From the NCBI GenBank assembly GCA_021295675.1, contig JAGWBY010000091.1, positions 1 through 6,651 on the forward strand: 6,651 nucleotides of DNA, in the 5' to 3' direction. This DNA comes from Candidatus Latescibacterota bacterium. Its GTDB lineage: Bacteria; Latescibacterota; UBA2968; UBA8231. Positions 1-5,449 of the stretch are shown here, piece by piece. The notes below the pieces were generated by a model. The model did not search any database, was not told the DNA's origin, and saw nothing but the letters and a program-made list of their open reading frames with translations. The position numbers and the translations under genes are program-made. The first letter of the stretch is position 1. Each line of letters starts with the position of its first letter.

Positions 1-1
1 C

Positions 2-250
2 ATTCCAGCCATAGACCAGTTCCAACCCGACTTCATCCTCCTGTCGGCCGGTTTTGACGCCCATCGCAGCGATCCCCTAGGGCAGATCCTGCTCAGTGCA
101 GAGGGCTATGGCAAACTAACCGAGCTGGTGCTTCAGCTAGCCATCCGCCACTGCGAGGGCCGCCTCGTCTCCCTGCTAGAGGGCGGATACGACTTAGAGG
201 CGACCGCAGATTCCGTGGCTGCCCACCTAAGCGCTCTACTCGCGGCTTGA
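2..250 (+). CDS. Histone deacetylase family protein, C-terminal part (5' end outside window)
   Basis: The last 82 codons of a gene that begins before the window, read from base 2 to the TGA at 248-250. The translation carries two hallmarks of the arginase-like histone deacetylase / acetylpolyamine amidohydrolase / AcuC fold. LLSAGFDAH holds the Asp that ligates the catalytic zinc in the family. EGGYDLEA, near the C-terminus, matches the family's GGY segment, whose Tyr stabilises the transition state. These enzymes are cytoplasmic zinc hydrolases that remove acetyl groups from lysines, polyamines or similar amides. The substrate cannot be told from this fragment. The protein ends SALLAA, and the DNA for that end recurs at 1666-1687. 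The next gene starts 33 nt downstream but has different base composition, so the two may not form a native operon. Family assignment is firm; the exact member is not. Confidence 0.9.
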   Translation: MPAIDQFQPDFILLSAGFDAHRSDPLGQILLSAEGYGKLTELVLQLAIRHCEGRLVSLLEGGYDLEATADSVAAHLSALLAA

Positions 251-251
251 G
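230..251 (+). repeat. 22-nt direct repeat, left copy (end of the deacetylase gene)
   Basis: This copy covers the last codons and stop of the deacetylase gene. It matches 1666-1687 at 21 of 22 positions, the only difference being A238 against G1674. The two copies flank the metalloprotease gene in the same orientation, 1436 nt apart. The match is seen directly. Reading it as the scar of an insertion or recombination is inference. Confidence 0.7.
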
Positions 252-283
252 AATCGCCGGTACGTTACAACTGGAGATGCTCT

Positions 284-1639
284 ATGGTCCGTCTCGTCAC
301 CTGTTTCACCCTCATCGCTCTTTCCGTTCTCTCCTGCTCGAAAGAGCCACCCTTCTCCTCGCTCCAGCCTAGCCCCGTTGCGCCAGCGCCCAAAGCCGCG
401 ACCGCTGCTGAAGACCGCGCTACGCTGGTCGCGTTCTACCATGCGACGGGCGGAGACAACTGGCGTAGAAAGGACAACTGGCTTTCCGATGAACCCCTTG
501 ACAAATGGTATGGCGTCCAGACGAATGATCAAGGACGCGTCATTACTCTGCGCCTATCGTACAATCGGTTGAGCGGATCAATATCTCCTCAGTTAGCTAA
601 CCTTTCTAACCTTGAACACCTGTCCTTATCGTACAATCAGTTGAGCGGGTCAATACCACCTCAGTTGGCCAACCTCAAATATCTAGAGGCCCTGTCTCTC
701 TGGGGGAATTGGTTGAGCGGCTGCATACCCGATAGCCTGCGGGAGATATGGCTCAATGACCTAGACCGACTAGGACTATCCTTCTGCCAAGAAAACGACT
801 CGTTCAACATTGAACTCGTCTTCTTGGACGAGCAAGACTTCACAGCCTCTCAAAAAGCACTGTTCCAGCAGGCGGCCCGGCGCTGGGAGTCGATTATTAC
901 AGCCGGCCTCAAGGATATAAACTATAGCGACAACCCGTATAACCACTGGAATGCGGAGTTAGGGGCTTGGCTCCGCGTTAACGATACCGTGGACGACCTA
1001 CGGGTCTTCGTGAAGACTCAAAAACTCGATGGCAACTACCTTGCGGCGGGTGGGCCACTTTTGGTACGGTGGGAAAACGGCCTGCCGATCGCCGGTGGGA
1101 TAGTGATTGATAGGAGTAGCCTTCAACTTCTGGAAGATAAAGGTTTTCTGCTGGAGGTCTTTCTCCACGAGTTAGGACACACCCTAGGGTTCTCACCGTG
1201 GTTCTGGAACGCATTCGACTTCGACGTACTCCAAAATCCGTCCCATGCCAACCCTGCTGCCGACACGCACTTTTCCGGTTGGCAGGCGCTTCAGGCATTC
1301 AACAACGCGGGCGGTGGACCATACCAAGGAGCGAAGGTGCCCTTAGAAAGTGGCGGCGACGATTCACATTGGCGACAGTCGGTATTCGGCGACGAACTGA
1401 TGACTCCCAATTGGGTATGGCCCTATGCGAAACGACTCAGTGCGATCACGATCCAAGTCCTCGCCGATATCGGCTATCAAGTCGATGTAAGTCAAGCAGA
1501 TGCGTATCAATTGCCCCCTCTAGGCAGCGCAAAGCTCGCGGCCGACCCAAGCCTCCCAAGAGGGAACTGCCAAATACACAATGGGCCGATCTATGTCACC
1601 GATGAGCAAGGCCGATTGGTCCAAACCATCCAGCCGTGA
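284..1639 (+). CDS. LRR-leishmanolysin (M8-type) zinc metalloprotease, predicted lipoprotein
   Basis: A 451-aa predicted exported endopeptidase. Residues 1-18 form a lipoprotein signal peptide with lipobox LSVLSC (Cys18), followed by a Pro/Ala-rich linker to about 43. Residues 44-80 (FYHATGGDNW, then NWLSDEPLDKWYGV) match the cap that precedes bacterial and plant-type LRRs, and about 85-165 hold roughly three 24-residue repeats of the form LxLSYNxLSGSIPPQLANL. The catalytic domain spans about 175-400. HELGHTLGFS (His295, Glu296, His299) is the zinc motif, and SHWRQSVFGDELMTP supplies the distal third ligand His362 and a likely Met-turn at Met373. The 63-residue gap between His299 and His362 fits leishmanolysin rather than ordinary metzincins. 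GGAG lies 7 nt before the ATG. Codons such as TTA, CTA and ATA are commoner than in the right half of the window. No dedicated partner is adjacent. Substrate unknown; family call strong. Confidence 0.88.
   Translation: MVRLVTCFTLIALSVLSCSKEPPFSSLQPSPVAPAPKAATAAEDRATLVAFYHATGGDNWRRKDNWLSDEPLDKWYGVQTNDQGRVITLRLSYNRLSGSISPQLANLSNLEHLSLSYNQLSGSIPPQLANLKYLEALSLWGNWLSGCIPDSLREIWLNDLDRLGLSFCQENDSFNIELVFLDEQDFTASQKALFQQAARRWESIITAGLKDINYSDNPYNHWNAELGAWLRVNDTVDDLRVFVKTQKLDGNYLAAGGPLLVRWENGLPIAGGIVIDRSSLQLLEDKGFLLEVFLHELGHTLGFSPWFWNAFDFDVLQNPSHANPAADTHFSGWQALQAFNNAGGGPYQGAKVPLESGGDDSHWRQSVFGDELMTPNWVWPYAKRLSAITIQVLADIGYQVDVSQADAYQLPPLGSAKLAADPSLPRGNCQIHNGPIYVTDEQGRLVQTIQP
555..727 (+). repeat. 72-nt tandem repeat encoding LRR units
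   Basis: Bases 555-583 and 627-655 match at 27 of 29 positions, exactly 72 nt (24 codons) apart. A third, more diverged copy lies around 699-727 and keeps the core ttggttgagcgg. The following cctcagtt(a/g)gc(t/c)aacct segment also recurs at 72 nt. Each unit encodes one LRR of the metalloprotease. DNA-level identity between the first two units suggests fairly recent internal duplication or gene conversion. Confidence 0.8.
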
Positions 1640-1665
1640 GCGTGCAGTTGACGGCCTACTTCCGC

Positions 1666-1687
1666 AGCGCTCTGCTCGCGGCTTGAG
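1666..1687 (+). repeat. 22-nt direct repeat, right copy
   Basis: A near-exact (21/22) duplicate of 230-251, lying 26 nt after the metalloprotease stop. It again encodes SALLAA-stop in a short reading frame, but the sequence on either side does not match the flanks of the left copy. That suggests a short duplicated junction rather than a full second deacetylase gene. Confidence 0.65.
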
Positions 1688-1740
1688 GCTTGGTGAATAC
1701 GTAGATAGAGATTTGGTACTCGACTGAATTCCACGATGCG

Positions 1741-1755
1741 CCGTGCGCGACACGG
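1741..1755. promoter_or_regulatory. Inverted repeat, possible activator site upstream of the sigma-54 promoter
   Basis: CCGTG-CGCGA-CACGG is a perfect 5-bp inverted repeat with a 5-nt spacer. It is centred about 129 nt before the transcription start expected from the sigma-54 promoter, within the range where enhancer-binding proteins usually bind. No T-run follows, so it does not look like a terminator. Such short repeats also arise by chance in GC-rich DNA, so this is only a candidate. Confidence 0.25.
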
Positions 1756-1787
1756 TGAGGAGAAAACCTTTGACCGCACTGCCAGAT

Positions 1788-1800
1788 TTTCGCCTCGAAA
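1788..1800. promoter_or_regulatory. Inverted repeat TTTCG-CCT-CGAAA, possible regulator site
   Basis: A perfect 5-bp inverted repeat with a 3-nt spacer, centred about 83 nt before the start site predicted from the sigma-54 promoter. The position suits an enhancer-binding protein. A second AT-rich inverted repeat, CATTTT-GCCGA-AAAATG at 1826-1842, lies closer to the promoter. Function is inferred from position only. Confidence 0.25.
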
Positions 1801-1850
1801 CCCATTTTTCCAAACTGTAAAACGACATTTTGCCGAAAAATGCGCTCGCG

Positions 1851-1866
1851 TGGTACGCATGTTGCT
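1851..1866 (+). promoter_or_regulatory. Sigma-54 (-24/-12) promoter
   Basis: TGGTACG-CATG-TTGCT matches the RpoN consensus TGGCACG-N4-TTGCW at every consensus base but one (T for C). It has the invariant GG at 1852-1853 and GC at 1864-1865, with the obligatory 10 bases between them. Transcription would start near 1877, giving a leader of about 55 nt to the ATG at 1932. Sigma-54 promoters need an ATP-dependent enhancer-binding activator, so the operon at 1932-3464 is probably switched on by a specific signal. No activator gene is visible in the window. Confidence 0.75.
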
Positions 1867-1931
1867 TCAATACGGTGCGACTAGACGATGCGCGTTGAGC
1901 ATCACCATCATCTCATGCAAGGAGGCGCATT

Positions 1932-2345
1932 ATGAAAGCCACGCTTTGCGCCAGTTCGCTCGTAGCCCTACTCATAGGTTGCACGCCGATGACAGTGCGC
2001 CACGACTACGATCCAGACATTGACTTCTCCGCCTTCCGCACGTTCGACTGGATGCCGCAGCCGGAGACGGACGAGAGCGCCAAGTCGATGTTGTCCGGCC
2101 CCTTCCAAGAGAAGCGAATCAAGAAGTCGGTCGTTGAACAGATGTCGAGCAAGGGGTACGAGAGGACGGCGACAAACCCCGACCTGCTGGTGGCCTATCA
2201 CATCAACTTCAAAAAGAAGGCTGACGTGGATGTTTACCGATACGGGTACGGATACTGGGGGCCGCGTCCGGTCGAGATTCGACACTACAAAGAAGGCATG
2301 CTCCTCCTCGACTTCGTCGATCCGAAGACGCGCCAGCTCGTCTGA
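1932..2345 (+). CDS. DUF4136-type lipoprotein, cut short by an in-frame TGA
   Basis: A 137-aa reading frame with a lipoprotein signal peptide (lipobox LIGC, Cys17) and the pattern of DUF4136 lipoproteins. These include YDPDIDFSAFRTFDW (about 26-40), KGYERTATNPDLLVAYHINF (about 74-93), a Tyr/Gly-rich stretch (YRYGYGYWG) and EGMLLLDFVDPKTRQLV (121-137). The family normally continues LVWRGW and ends with a helix and RFPP. Here the expected Trp codon is TGA (2343-2345), and the remaining family sequence follows in the same frame to 2453. The gene is therefore probably a recent nonsense mutant, a readthrough gene or a sequence error. A strong AAGGAGG lies 6 nt before the ATG. Transcription probably comes from the sigma-54 promoter at 1851. 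Function of the family is unknown; it is likely anchored in the outer membrane. Confidence 0.85.
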   Translation: MKATLCASSLVALLIGCTPMTVRHDYDPDIDFSAFRTFDWMPQPETDESAKSMLSGPFQEKRIKKSVVEQMSSKGYERTATNPDLLVAYHINFKKKADVDVYRYGYGYWGPRPVEIRHYKEGMLLLDFVDPKTRQLV

Positions 2346-2453
2346 CGCGGGTGGAGCATCTCCGCTGTATATTCCGACACCGACCCGGCCAAAGAGCAGA
2401 ACAACATCAACAGGGCGGTTGAGGAAATTCTGAAACGCTTTCCCCCCTATTGA
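2346..2453 (+). pseudogene. C-terminal remainder of the DUF4136 gene beyond the in-frame stop
   Basis: Read in the same frame as the lipoprotein, this stretch gives RGWSISAVYSDTDPAKEQ followed by NNINRAVEEILKRFPPY and a TGA at 2451-2453. That is the usual end of the DUF4136 family, with a final amphipathic helix and RFPP. Readthrough would give a product of about 173 aa. The next gene starts 16 nt after this second stop, as expected if the original ends here and the two are translated in tandem. The stop is followed by C (TGAC), known in E. coli as a leaky context, so low readthrough is possible but unproven. Confidence 0.8.
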
Positions 2454-2469
2454 TGTTGAGGAGGACACC

Positions 2470-3081
2470 ATGACCCGACTTGCCGCATTGCTGACGACAG
2501 GGATATTCGCACTCTCTCCCGTCGCCCACACTGAGACTCTCGAGCACGCTGGTATAGAGGCGATCTCGCTGTATCCCGAACCGATCCGCATCGTCCTCCT
2601 CGAGGCCTCGGCCCACCCCGAGCTGGTCGTCAAAGTGGCGGCGTTGCAGCAGAGTTCGAGCGCCGAGTTTGAAGCCATAATATCCGCGTTGGATCAGAAA
2701 GACCAAGAGGCCATCTGGAGTCTCGTGCGCCTCCCGGACCTGATCCAAGCCCTCGTGGAGGACGACATCAAGACCAAGGGTGAAATCGGGAAAATTCTCG
2801 CGGATTACCCCGACGAGGTCCACGACGCGGCCCTGAAGTACGGCCGCACGGAATACGACGTCCTAGTTGACATCAAAAACCTCAACGCAGCCACGGACGA
2901 ACAGTTCGAGGCCCTGATCGATTCCTACCCCCGCAAGACCCAAGAGAGCTACCGACGACTGCTTCACCACCCGGAGATCATGACGCTCCTAAAGGAAAAC
3001 ATGAGCCTGACCGTGCTCTTGGAGATGTGTACGAACGGGATCCAAAGGGTGTCAGGAAGCTGTCAGCCGCGCTCAATCTGA
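2470..3081 (+). CDS. DUF3300-like secreted protein, 5' part of a frameshifted gene
   Basis: A 203-aa reading frame starting with a Sec signal peptide (MTRLAALLTTGIFALSPVAH, cleavage near 19-21). GAGGAGG lies 5 nt before the ATG. Residues 28-60 (GIEAISLYPEPIRIVLLEAS, then HPELVVKVAALQ) recall the start of DUF3300 proteins (ALYPDPLLAQVLMAS-type). The rest is acidic and helical with short repeated patterns (ILADYPDEV, ALIDSYPRKT). From about residue 185 the frame turns unconvincing (EMCTNGIQRVSGSC), while the -1 frame continues as GDVYERDPKGVRKL. A single missing G near 3021 (CTCTTGGAGAT for CTCTTGGGAGAT) would restore one protein of about 331 aa ending at 3464. It sits downstream of the DUF4136 gene, probably in the same sigma-54-driven operon. 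Function unknown; the DUF3300 link is by motif resemblance only. Confidence 0.7.
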   Translation: MTRLAALLTTGIFALSPVAHTETLEHAGIEAISLYPEPIRIVLLEASAHPELVVKVAALQQSSSAEFEAIISALDQKDQEAIWSLVRLPDLIQALVEDDIKTKGEIGKILADYPDEVHDAALKYGRTEYDVLVDIKNLNAATDEQFEALIDSYPRKTQESYRRLLHHPEIMTLLKENMSLTVLLEMCTNGIQRVSGSCQPRSI

Positions 3082-3464
3082 AGCTAGCCAGCGAGCGCGC
3101 CGCGGACCTACAGGGGCAATCCGACGGCGACGAAGAGATGCTATCTGTCGCCGAGATCTATCAGAAGAAGTACGCATACGACGACTCCGAGTTCGAGGGG
3201 CCGAGTTCAGACGACATCGCCTATTACGGCGCGCCGTACCCGTACTGGTTCGGCTATCCGCGCTGGTATGCACCGGCGGCCCACGCGGGCTTGAGCTGGT
3301 ACGTCGCGCCCAACTTTCGCGCCTCGGTCGCATTCCATCCATCGGTCCGCCACGTGCGCTATCGGACCCCGTTCCACTACCACGCCTCGGCCTGGTCCAA
3401 GCATCGGGGCCGCACCATTAAAGTGGTGAAGACGCCGCCGTACAAGAAGCGACACAGACGATAG
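3027..3464 (+). CDS. 3' part of the frameshifted DUF3300-like gene
   Basis: This frame continues the protein begun at 2470. Meaningful sequence starts at about 3021 (GDVYERDPKGV). The GTG at 3027 is unlikely to be a real start, since no Shine-Dalgarno stands before it and no signal peptide follows. The piece has a helical basic stretch, then a low-complexity Tyr/Trp/Pro region (AYYGAPYPYWFGYPRWYAP), then a His/Arg-rich region with short beta-like segments (FHPSVRHVRYR, FHYHASAW). It ends in a strongly basic tail (KKRHRR) at a TAG stop. Aromatic, His-rich C-termini occur in secreted envelope proteins of unknown function. By itself the fragment would not be exported. The joined protein is the sensible unit, expressed only if the shift is a sequencing error or is bypassed. 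Confidence 0.6.
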   Translation: MYERDPKGVRKLSAALNLKLASERAADLQGQSDGDEEMLSVAEIYQKKYAYDDSEFEGPSSDDIAYYGAPYPYWFGYPRWYAPAAHAGLSWYVAPNFRASVAFHPSVRHVRYRTPFHYHASAWSKHRGRTIKVVKTPPYKKRHRR

Positions 3465-3584
3465 CCGCTGCGTAACATCAGTTAAAAAAAGATGCCACTG
3501 TTGGGAATGAGTGAGGGGAATGGATTGTCTAAAGGACAGTACCCGAACCATTTGTTACCGGCAACAGTCAATAGCGATAAGCGC

Positions 3585-3596
3585 AAGGAAAGGGAG
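3585..3596 (+). promoter_or_regulatory. Ribosome binding site that sets the adaptor start at 3600
   Basis: The purine-rich AAGGAAAGGGAG ends 3 nt before the ATG at 3600, and its first AAGGA lies about 10 nt upstream, a good spacing. The reading frame stays open back to an ATG at 3492, but that one has no Shine-Dalgarno and would bury the signal peptide behind 36 polar residues. Confidence 0.65.
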
Positions 3597-3599
3597 AAG

Positions 3600-4652
3600 A
3601 TGCGACTCGCCACACGACCCATGGGATCGGTCGGATTCTCGGTGACCCTCCTTCTGGGAACCGGTTGTGACCCCTTGACCGGCGGCCTGACCGTGTCGGC
3701 CCGGGCCGTCCCGAGTCAGGAGTGGGTGCTGCAGCAGGACGCGGACGGGGTGATCACCGGTTCACTCACCGACCACTTACAGGGGCGTCACCTCCGTCGG
3801 ACGATTCTCGGTGCCGAGCGTGGCGACCGCATTCGCTTCGAGACCCTACCGGAGCTGGCCTCAGGAGTGTCCGTGGCCGCTGGTGATCCCATCGGCCGCC
3901 GGATCTCTGCGCTGACCGCTCGGCGACAGGCCGAGCTGCAGGGGCAGCTAGACGTCGAGCGGGCCTACCTAGAGCTGGCCCGCTCCGGCGACAAGGCCTC
4001 CCTCGTGCGCGAGGCTGACGTGCGCCTCGCCCTGGCGCAGGCGGAGGCCGCCCAGCAGCGGCGCACGCTGGTTCGTCAGCGGTCGCTCTTCGAGCACAAC
4101 CTAGTGGCCCCCGCCGATCTGGAGCGCAGCGAGGCCGCCGTTGAGGCCGCCGACCTCCGCGTCCGCATCGCCGAGGCCCAGCTACAGACGGCTCGAACGG
4201 GCGGCCCCGAGCAGGAGATCCGGTGGATCGAGGCCCGGATCGCCGATCTGCTGAGCCAGCTAGACCAAGTGCGCCTCGACATCGAGGCGGATGTGGTGCG
4301 CTCGCCTATTGACGGCCGCTTCCTCGGGGGCCACGGCGACACGCTGGCCGTGGTACAGGATACCACGGCCTGGGCCGCCATCATGCCCGTGGCCTGGACC
4401 GACCACCTGCGGCTGCAACCGGGCCTCCGGGTCCAATTGCAGTGGAATGCCGGTCTGCCACCGTCGACGGGGCAACTGACGCGGCTGAGAACCGAGGCGT
4501 TCTCCGCCATCGACGGGCGACAGTTCGTGGCTGTTGTGGCCCGGCTGGACAGCGTGGACGGTGCCCTCGTGCCCGGACTGGTGGGGCAGTGCCGTATCGC
4601 CGCCGACGCCCAAACCTGGCTCGATCGCCTGCAACGTATTCTAGCGCTCTGA
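3600..4652 (+). CDS. HlyD/RND-type periplasmic adaptor-like protein, possibly lipid-anchored
   Basis: A 350-aa protein with the order of a membrane-fusion (adaptor) protein. There is an N-terminal hydrophobic signal (about 10-22) ending LLGTGC; this is a weak lipobox, so a lipid anchor at Cys23 is possible but not sure. The first half of a lipoyl-like barrel-sandwich follows (SGVSVAAGDPIG, about 88-99). Then comes a long Ala/Arg/Glu-rich helical hairpin (about 104-230), typical of adaptors that meet a TolC-like channel. The second lipoyl half is VVRSPIDGRFLGGHGDTLA (232-250), and a beta-barrel runs to about 335. Adaptors normally bridge an inner-membrane pump to the outer membrane, but no pump gene is adjacent. 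The VTC gene follows after 53 nt on the same strand. Membership in the cluster is inferred from spacing and strand. An extended start at 3492 is less likely. Confidence 0.8.
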   Translation: MRLATRPMGSVGFSVTLLLGTGCDPLTGGLTVSARAVPSQEWVLQQDADGVITGSLTDHLQGRHLRRTILGAERGDRIRFETLPELASGVSVAAGDPIGRRISALTARRQAELQGQLDVERAYLELARSGDKASLVREADVRLALAQAEAAQQRRTLVRQRSLFEHNLVAPADLERSEAAVEAADLRVRIAEAQLQTARTGGPEQEIRWIEARIADLLSQLDQVRLDIEADVVRSPIDGRFLGGHGDTLAVVQDTTAWAAIMPVAWTDHLRLQPGLRVQLQWNAGLPPSTGQLTRLRTEAFSAIDGRQFVAVVARLDSVDGALVPGLVGQCRIAADAQTWLDRLQRILAL

Positions 4653-4705
4653 CCCAGACCCGACGACAACTTCGAAACACACAACACAGACACAGGATAC
4701 CTTGA

Positions 4706-5449
4706 ATGGACGCTCGAAGAGACCGATACGAGTTGAAGTACCCGGCGACGCAGGACACGCTGGCGCCCCTACGACGAGCCCTCGAACCCTTCGTGGTCCG
4801 GGACAGGCACACGCCGCCGGGCAAGGTGGGCTATACCATCCACAGCATCTACTTCGACACGCCGGGCTTCGACGCCTACCACCAGAAGGTGAACGGACTG
4901 CAGCACCGGTACAAGGTGCGTCTCCGAGGCTACAACGAGGGCGCCGATGACGCCCCGGTGGTGCTCGAGATCAAGCGCAAGAACGACCGCATCGTCTCCA
5001 AGGCCCGGGCCTGGGCGCTGCACCGCGACCTCGACACCCTGCTGGCTACCGGCGATGTGGAGCGCTACGCTCTCGGCGATGACCGGGCGAAGGAGGATAT
5101 GTGCCGTTTCCTGTACCGGATCCGCCGCCACGGGCTGCGCCCGGTGGTACTCACCCGCTACGAACGCGAGGCCTACTTCGGACGCTTCAATAACGATCTG
5201 CGCATTACGCTGGACAGCAGTCTCTGCAGTCGCGCCTTCCCCGGAGCCACCGAGCTGTTCGGCCGGCAGCCCGTGGTGCGGGCACGGCGCGATACGGTGG
5301 TCGAGGTCAAGCACTACGGTGCCAGTCCTTCGTGGCTCAAGAGTATCGTCAGCGATTTCGGCCTGAGGCGCGCCTCGTTCTCCAAGTACTGCAACTGCCT
5401 CGACGATCACGATCTGCCACGGCGATCATCGGGGCAGACGAGCCCGTGA
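4706..5449 (+). CDS. VTC-domain polyphosphate polymerase
   Basis: A 247-aa soluble protein that is essentially one VTC catalytic domain, a triphosphate-tunnel fold. The yeast Vtc4 domain polymerises ATP gamma-phosphate into polyphosphate with a divalent metal. Family landmarks occur in order: RYELKY (7-12), SIYFDTPGFDAYHQKVNGL (47-65), the basic strand YKVRLRGY (69-76), LEIKRK (87-92), TRYERE (150-155), LDSS (169-172), VVEVKH (198-203) and SFSKYCN (224-230). These supply the Arg/Lys residues that line the phosphate tunnel and the acidic residues expected for metal binding (Glu88, Asp170, Glu200). No membrane segment is present. AGGA lies 8 nt before the ATG. The stop overlaps the GTG of the DUF4956 gene, implying coupled translation and probably a shared complex. 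Fold and family are confident; the polyphosphate product is inferred from the family. Confidence 0.92.
   Translation: MDARRDRYELKYPATQDTLAPLRRALEPFVVRDRHTPPGKVGYTIHSIYFDTPGFDAYHQKVNGLQHRYKVRLRGYNEGADDAPVVLEIKRKNDRIVSKARAWALHRDLDTLLATGDVERYALGDDRAKEDMCRFLYRIRRHGLRPVVLTRYEREAYFGRFNNDLRITLDSSLCSRAFPGATELFGRQPVVRARRDTVVEVKHYGASPSWLKSIVSDFGLRRASFSKYCNCLDDHDLPRRSSGQTSP

Larger units (their letters stand above)
1640..1931. other. Intergenic regulatory region between metalloprotease and DUF4136 lipoprotein gene
   Basis: These 292 nt carry no convincing gene. The left edge has a 16-codon reading frame (GTG at 1636, overlapping the metalloprotease stop, to TGA at 1684-1686). It ends SALLAA like the deacetylase and looks like repeat-derived sequence rather than a gene. 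The middle is AT-richer with short inverted repeats at 1741-1755, 1788-1800 and 1826-1842. The right end has a sigma-54 promoter at 1851-1866 and a strong Shine-Dalgarno at 1919-1925. I see no clear rho-independent terminator for the metalloprotease gene. Confidence 0.6.

Noticed and set aside
1198..1605. Alternative-frame reading frame inside the metalloprotease gene
   Set aside because: It gives Arg/Ser-rich sequence with no motif, and overlaps the frame that carries the HELGH and SHW zinc ligands.
1636..1686. Small 16-aa gene overlapping the metalloprotease stop
   Set aside because: There is no separate ribosome binding site, and most of its length is accounted for by the duplicated deacetylase end. 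It is better treated as repeat sequence.
2343..2345. Selenocysteine or a TGA=Trp genetic code
   Set aside because: TGA is the natural stop of most other genes here, and TGG is used freely for Trp. The family residue is Trp rather than Cys, and I see no obvious selenocysteine-type stem-loop just after it.
2990..3024. Programmed -1 frameshift in the DUF3300-like gene
   Set aside because: AAAGGAAAAC and CTCTTGGAG do not form an X-XXY-YYZ heptamer in the correct phase, and no clear stimulatory stem follows.
3465..3500. Rho-independent terminator after the DUF3300-like gene
   Set aside because: The A-run at 3483-3490 on the + strand has no stable GC hairpin in the right place, so termination cannot be supported.
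3552..3581. Sigma-70-like promoter TTGTTA-N18-GATAAG before the adaptor gene
   Set aside because: Each hexamer matches only four of six bases, and the implied start falls inside the ribosome binding site, so it would not give a usable leader.
3492..3599. Longer start for the adaptor gene at ATG 3492
   Set aside because: It has no Shine-Dalgarno, lies after an A-run, and would place 36 polar residues before the hydrophobic signal. ATG 3600 has a purine-rich site and a proper signal peptide.
4076..4693. Long minus-strand reading frames across the adaptor, VTC and DUF4956 genes
   Set aside because: They are Ser/Arg-rich or Val/Ala/His-rich mirror frames typical of GC-rich DNA, with no ribosome binding sites or family motifs.
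5332..5445. GTG at 5332 as the DUF4956 start
   Set aside because: It would overlap the VTC gene by 118 nt with low-complexity Arg-rich sequence. The GTG at 5446 gives a 4-nt overlap and the usual family N-terminus.
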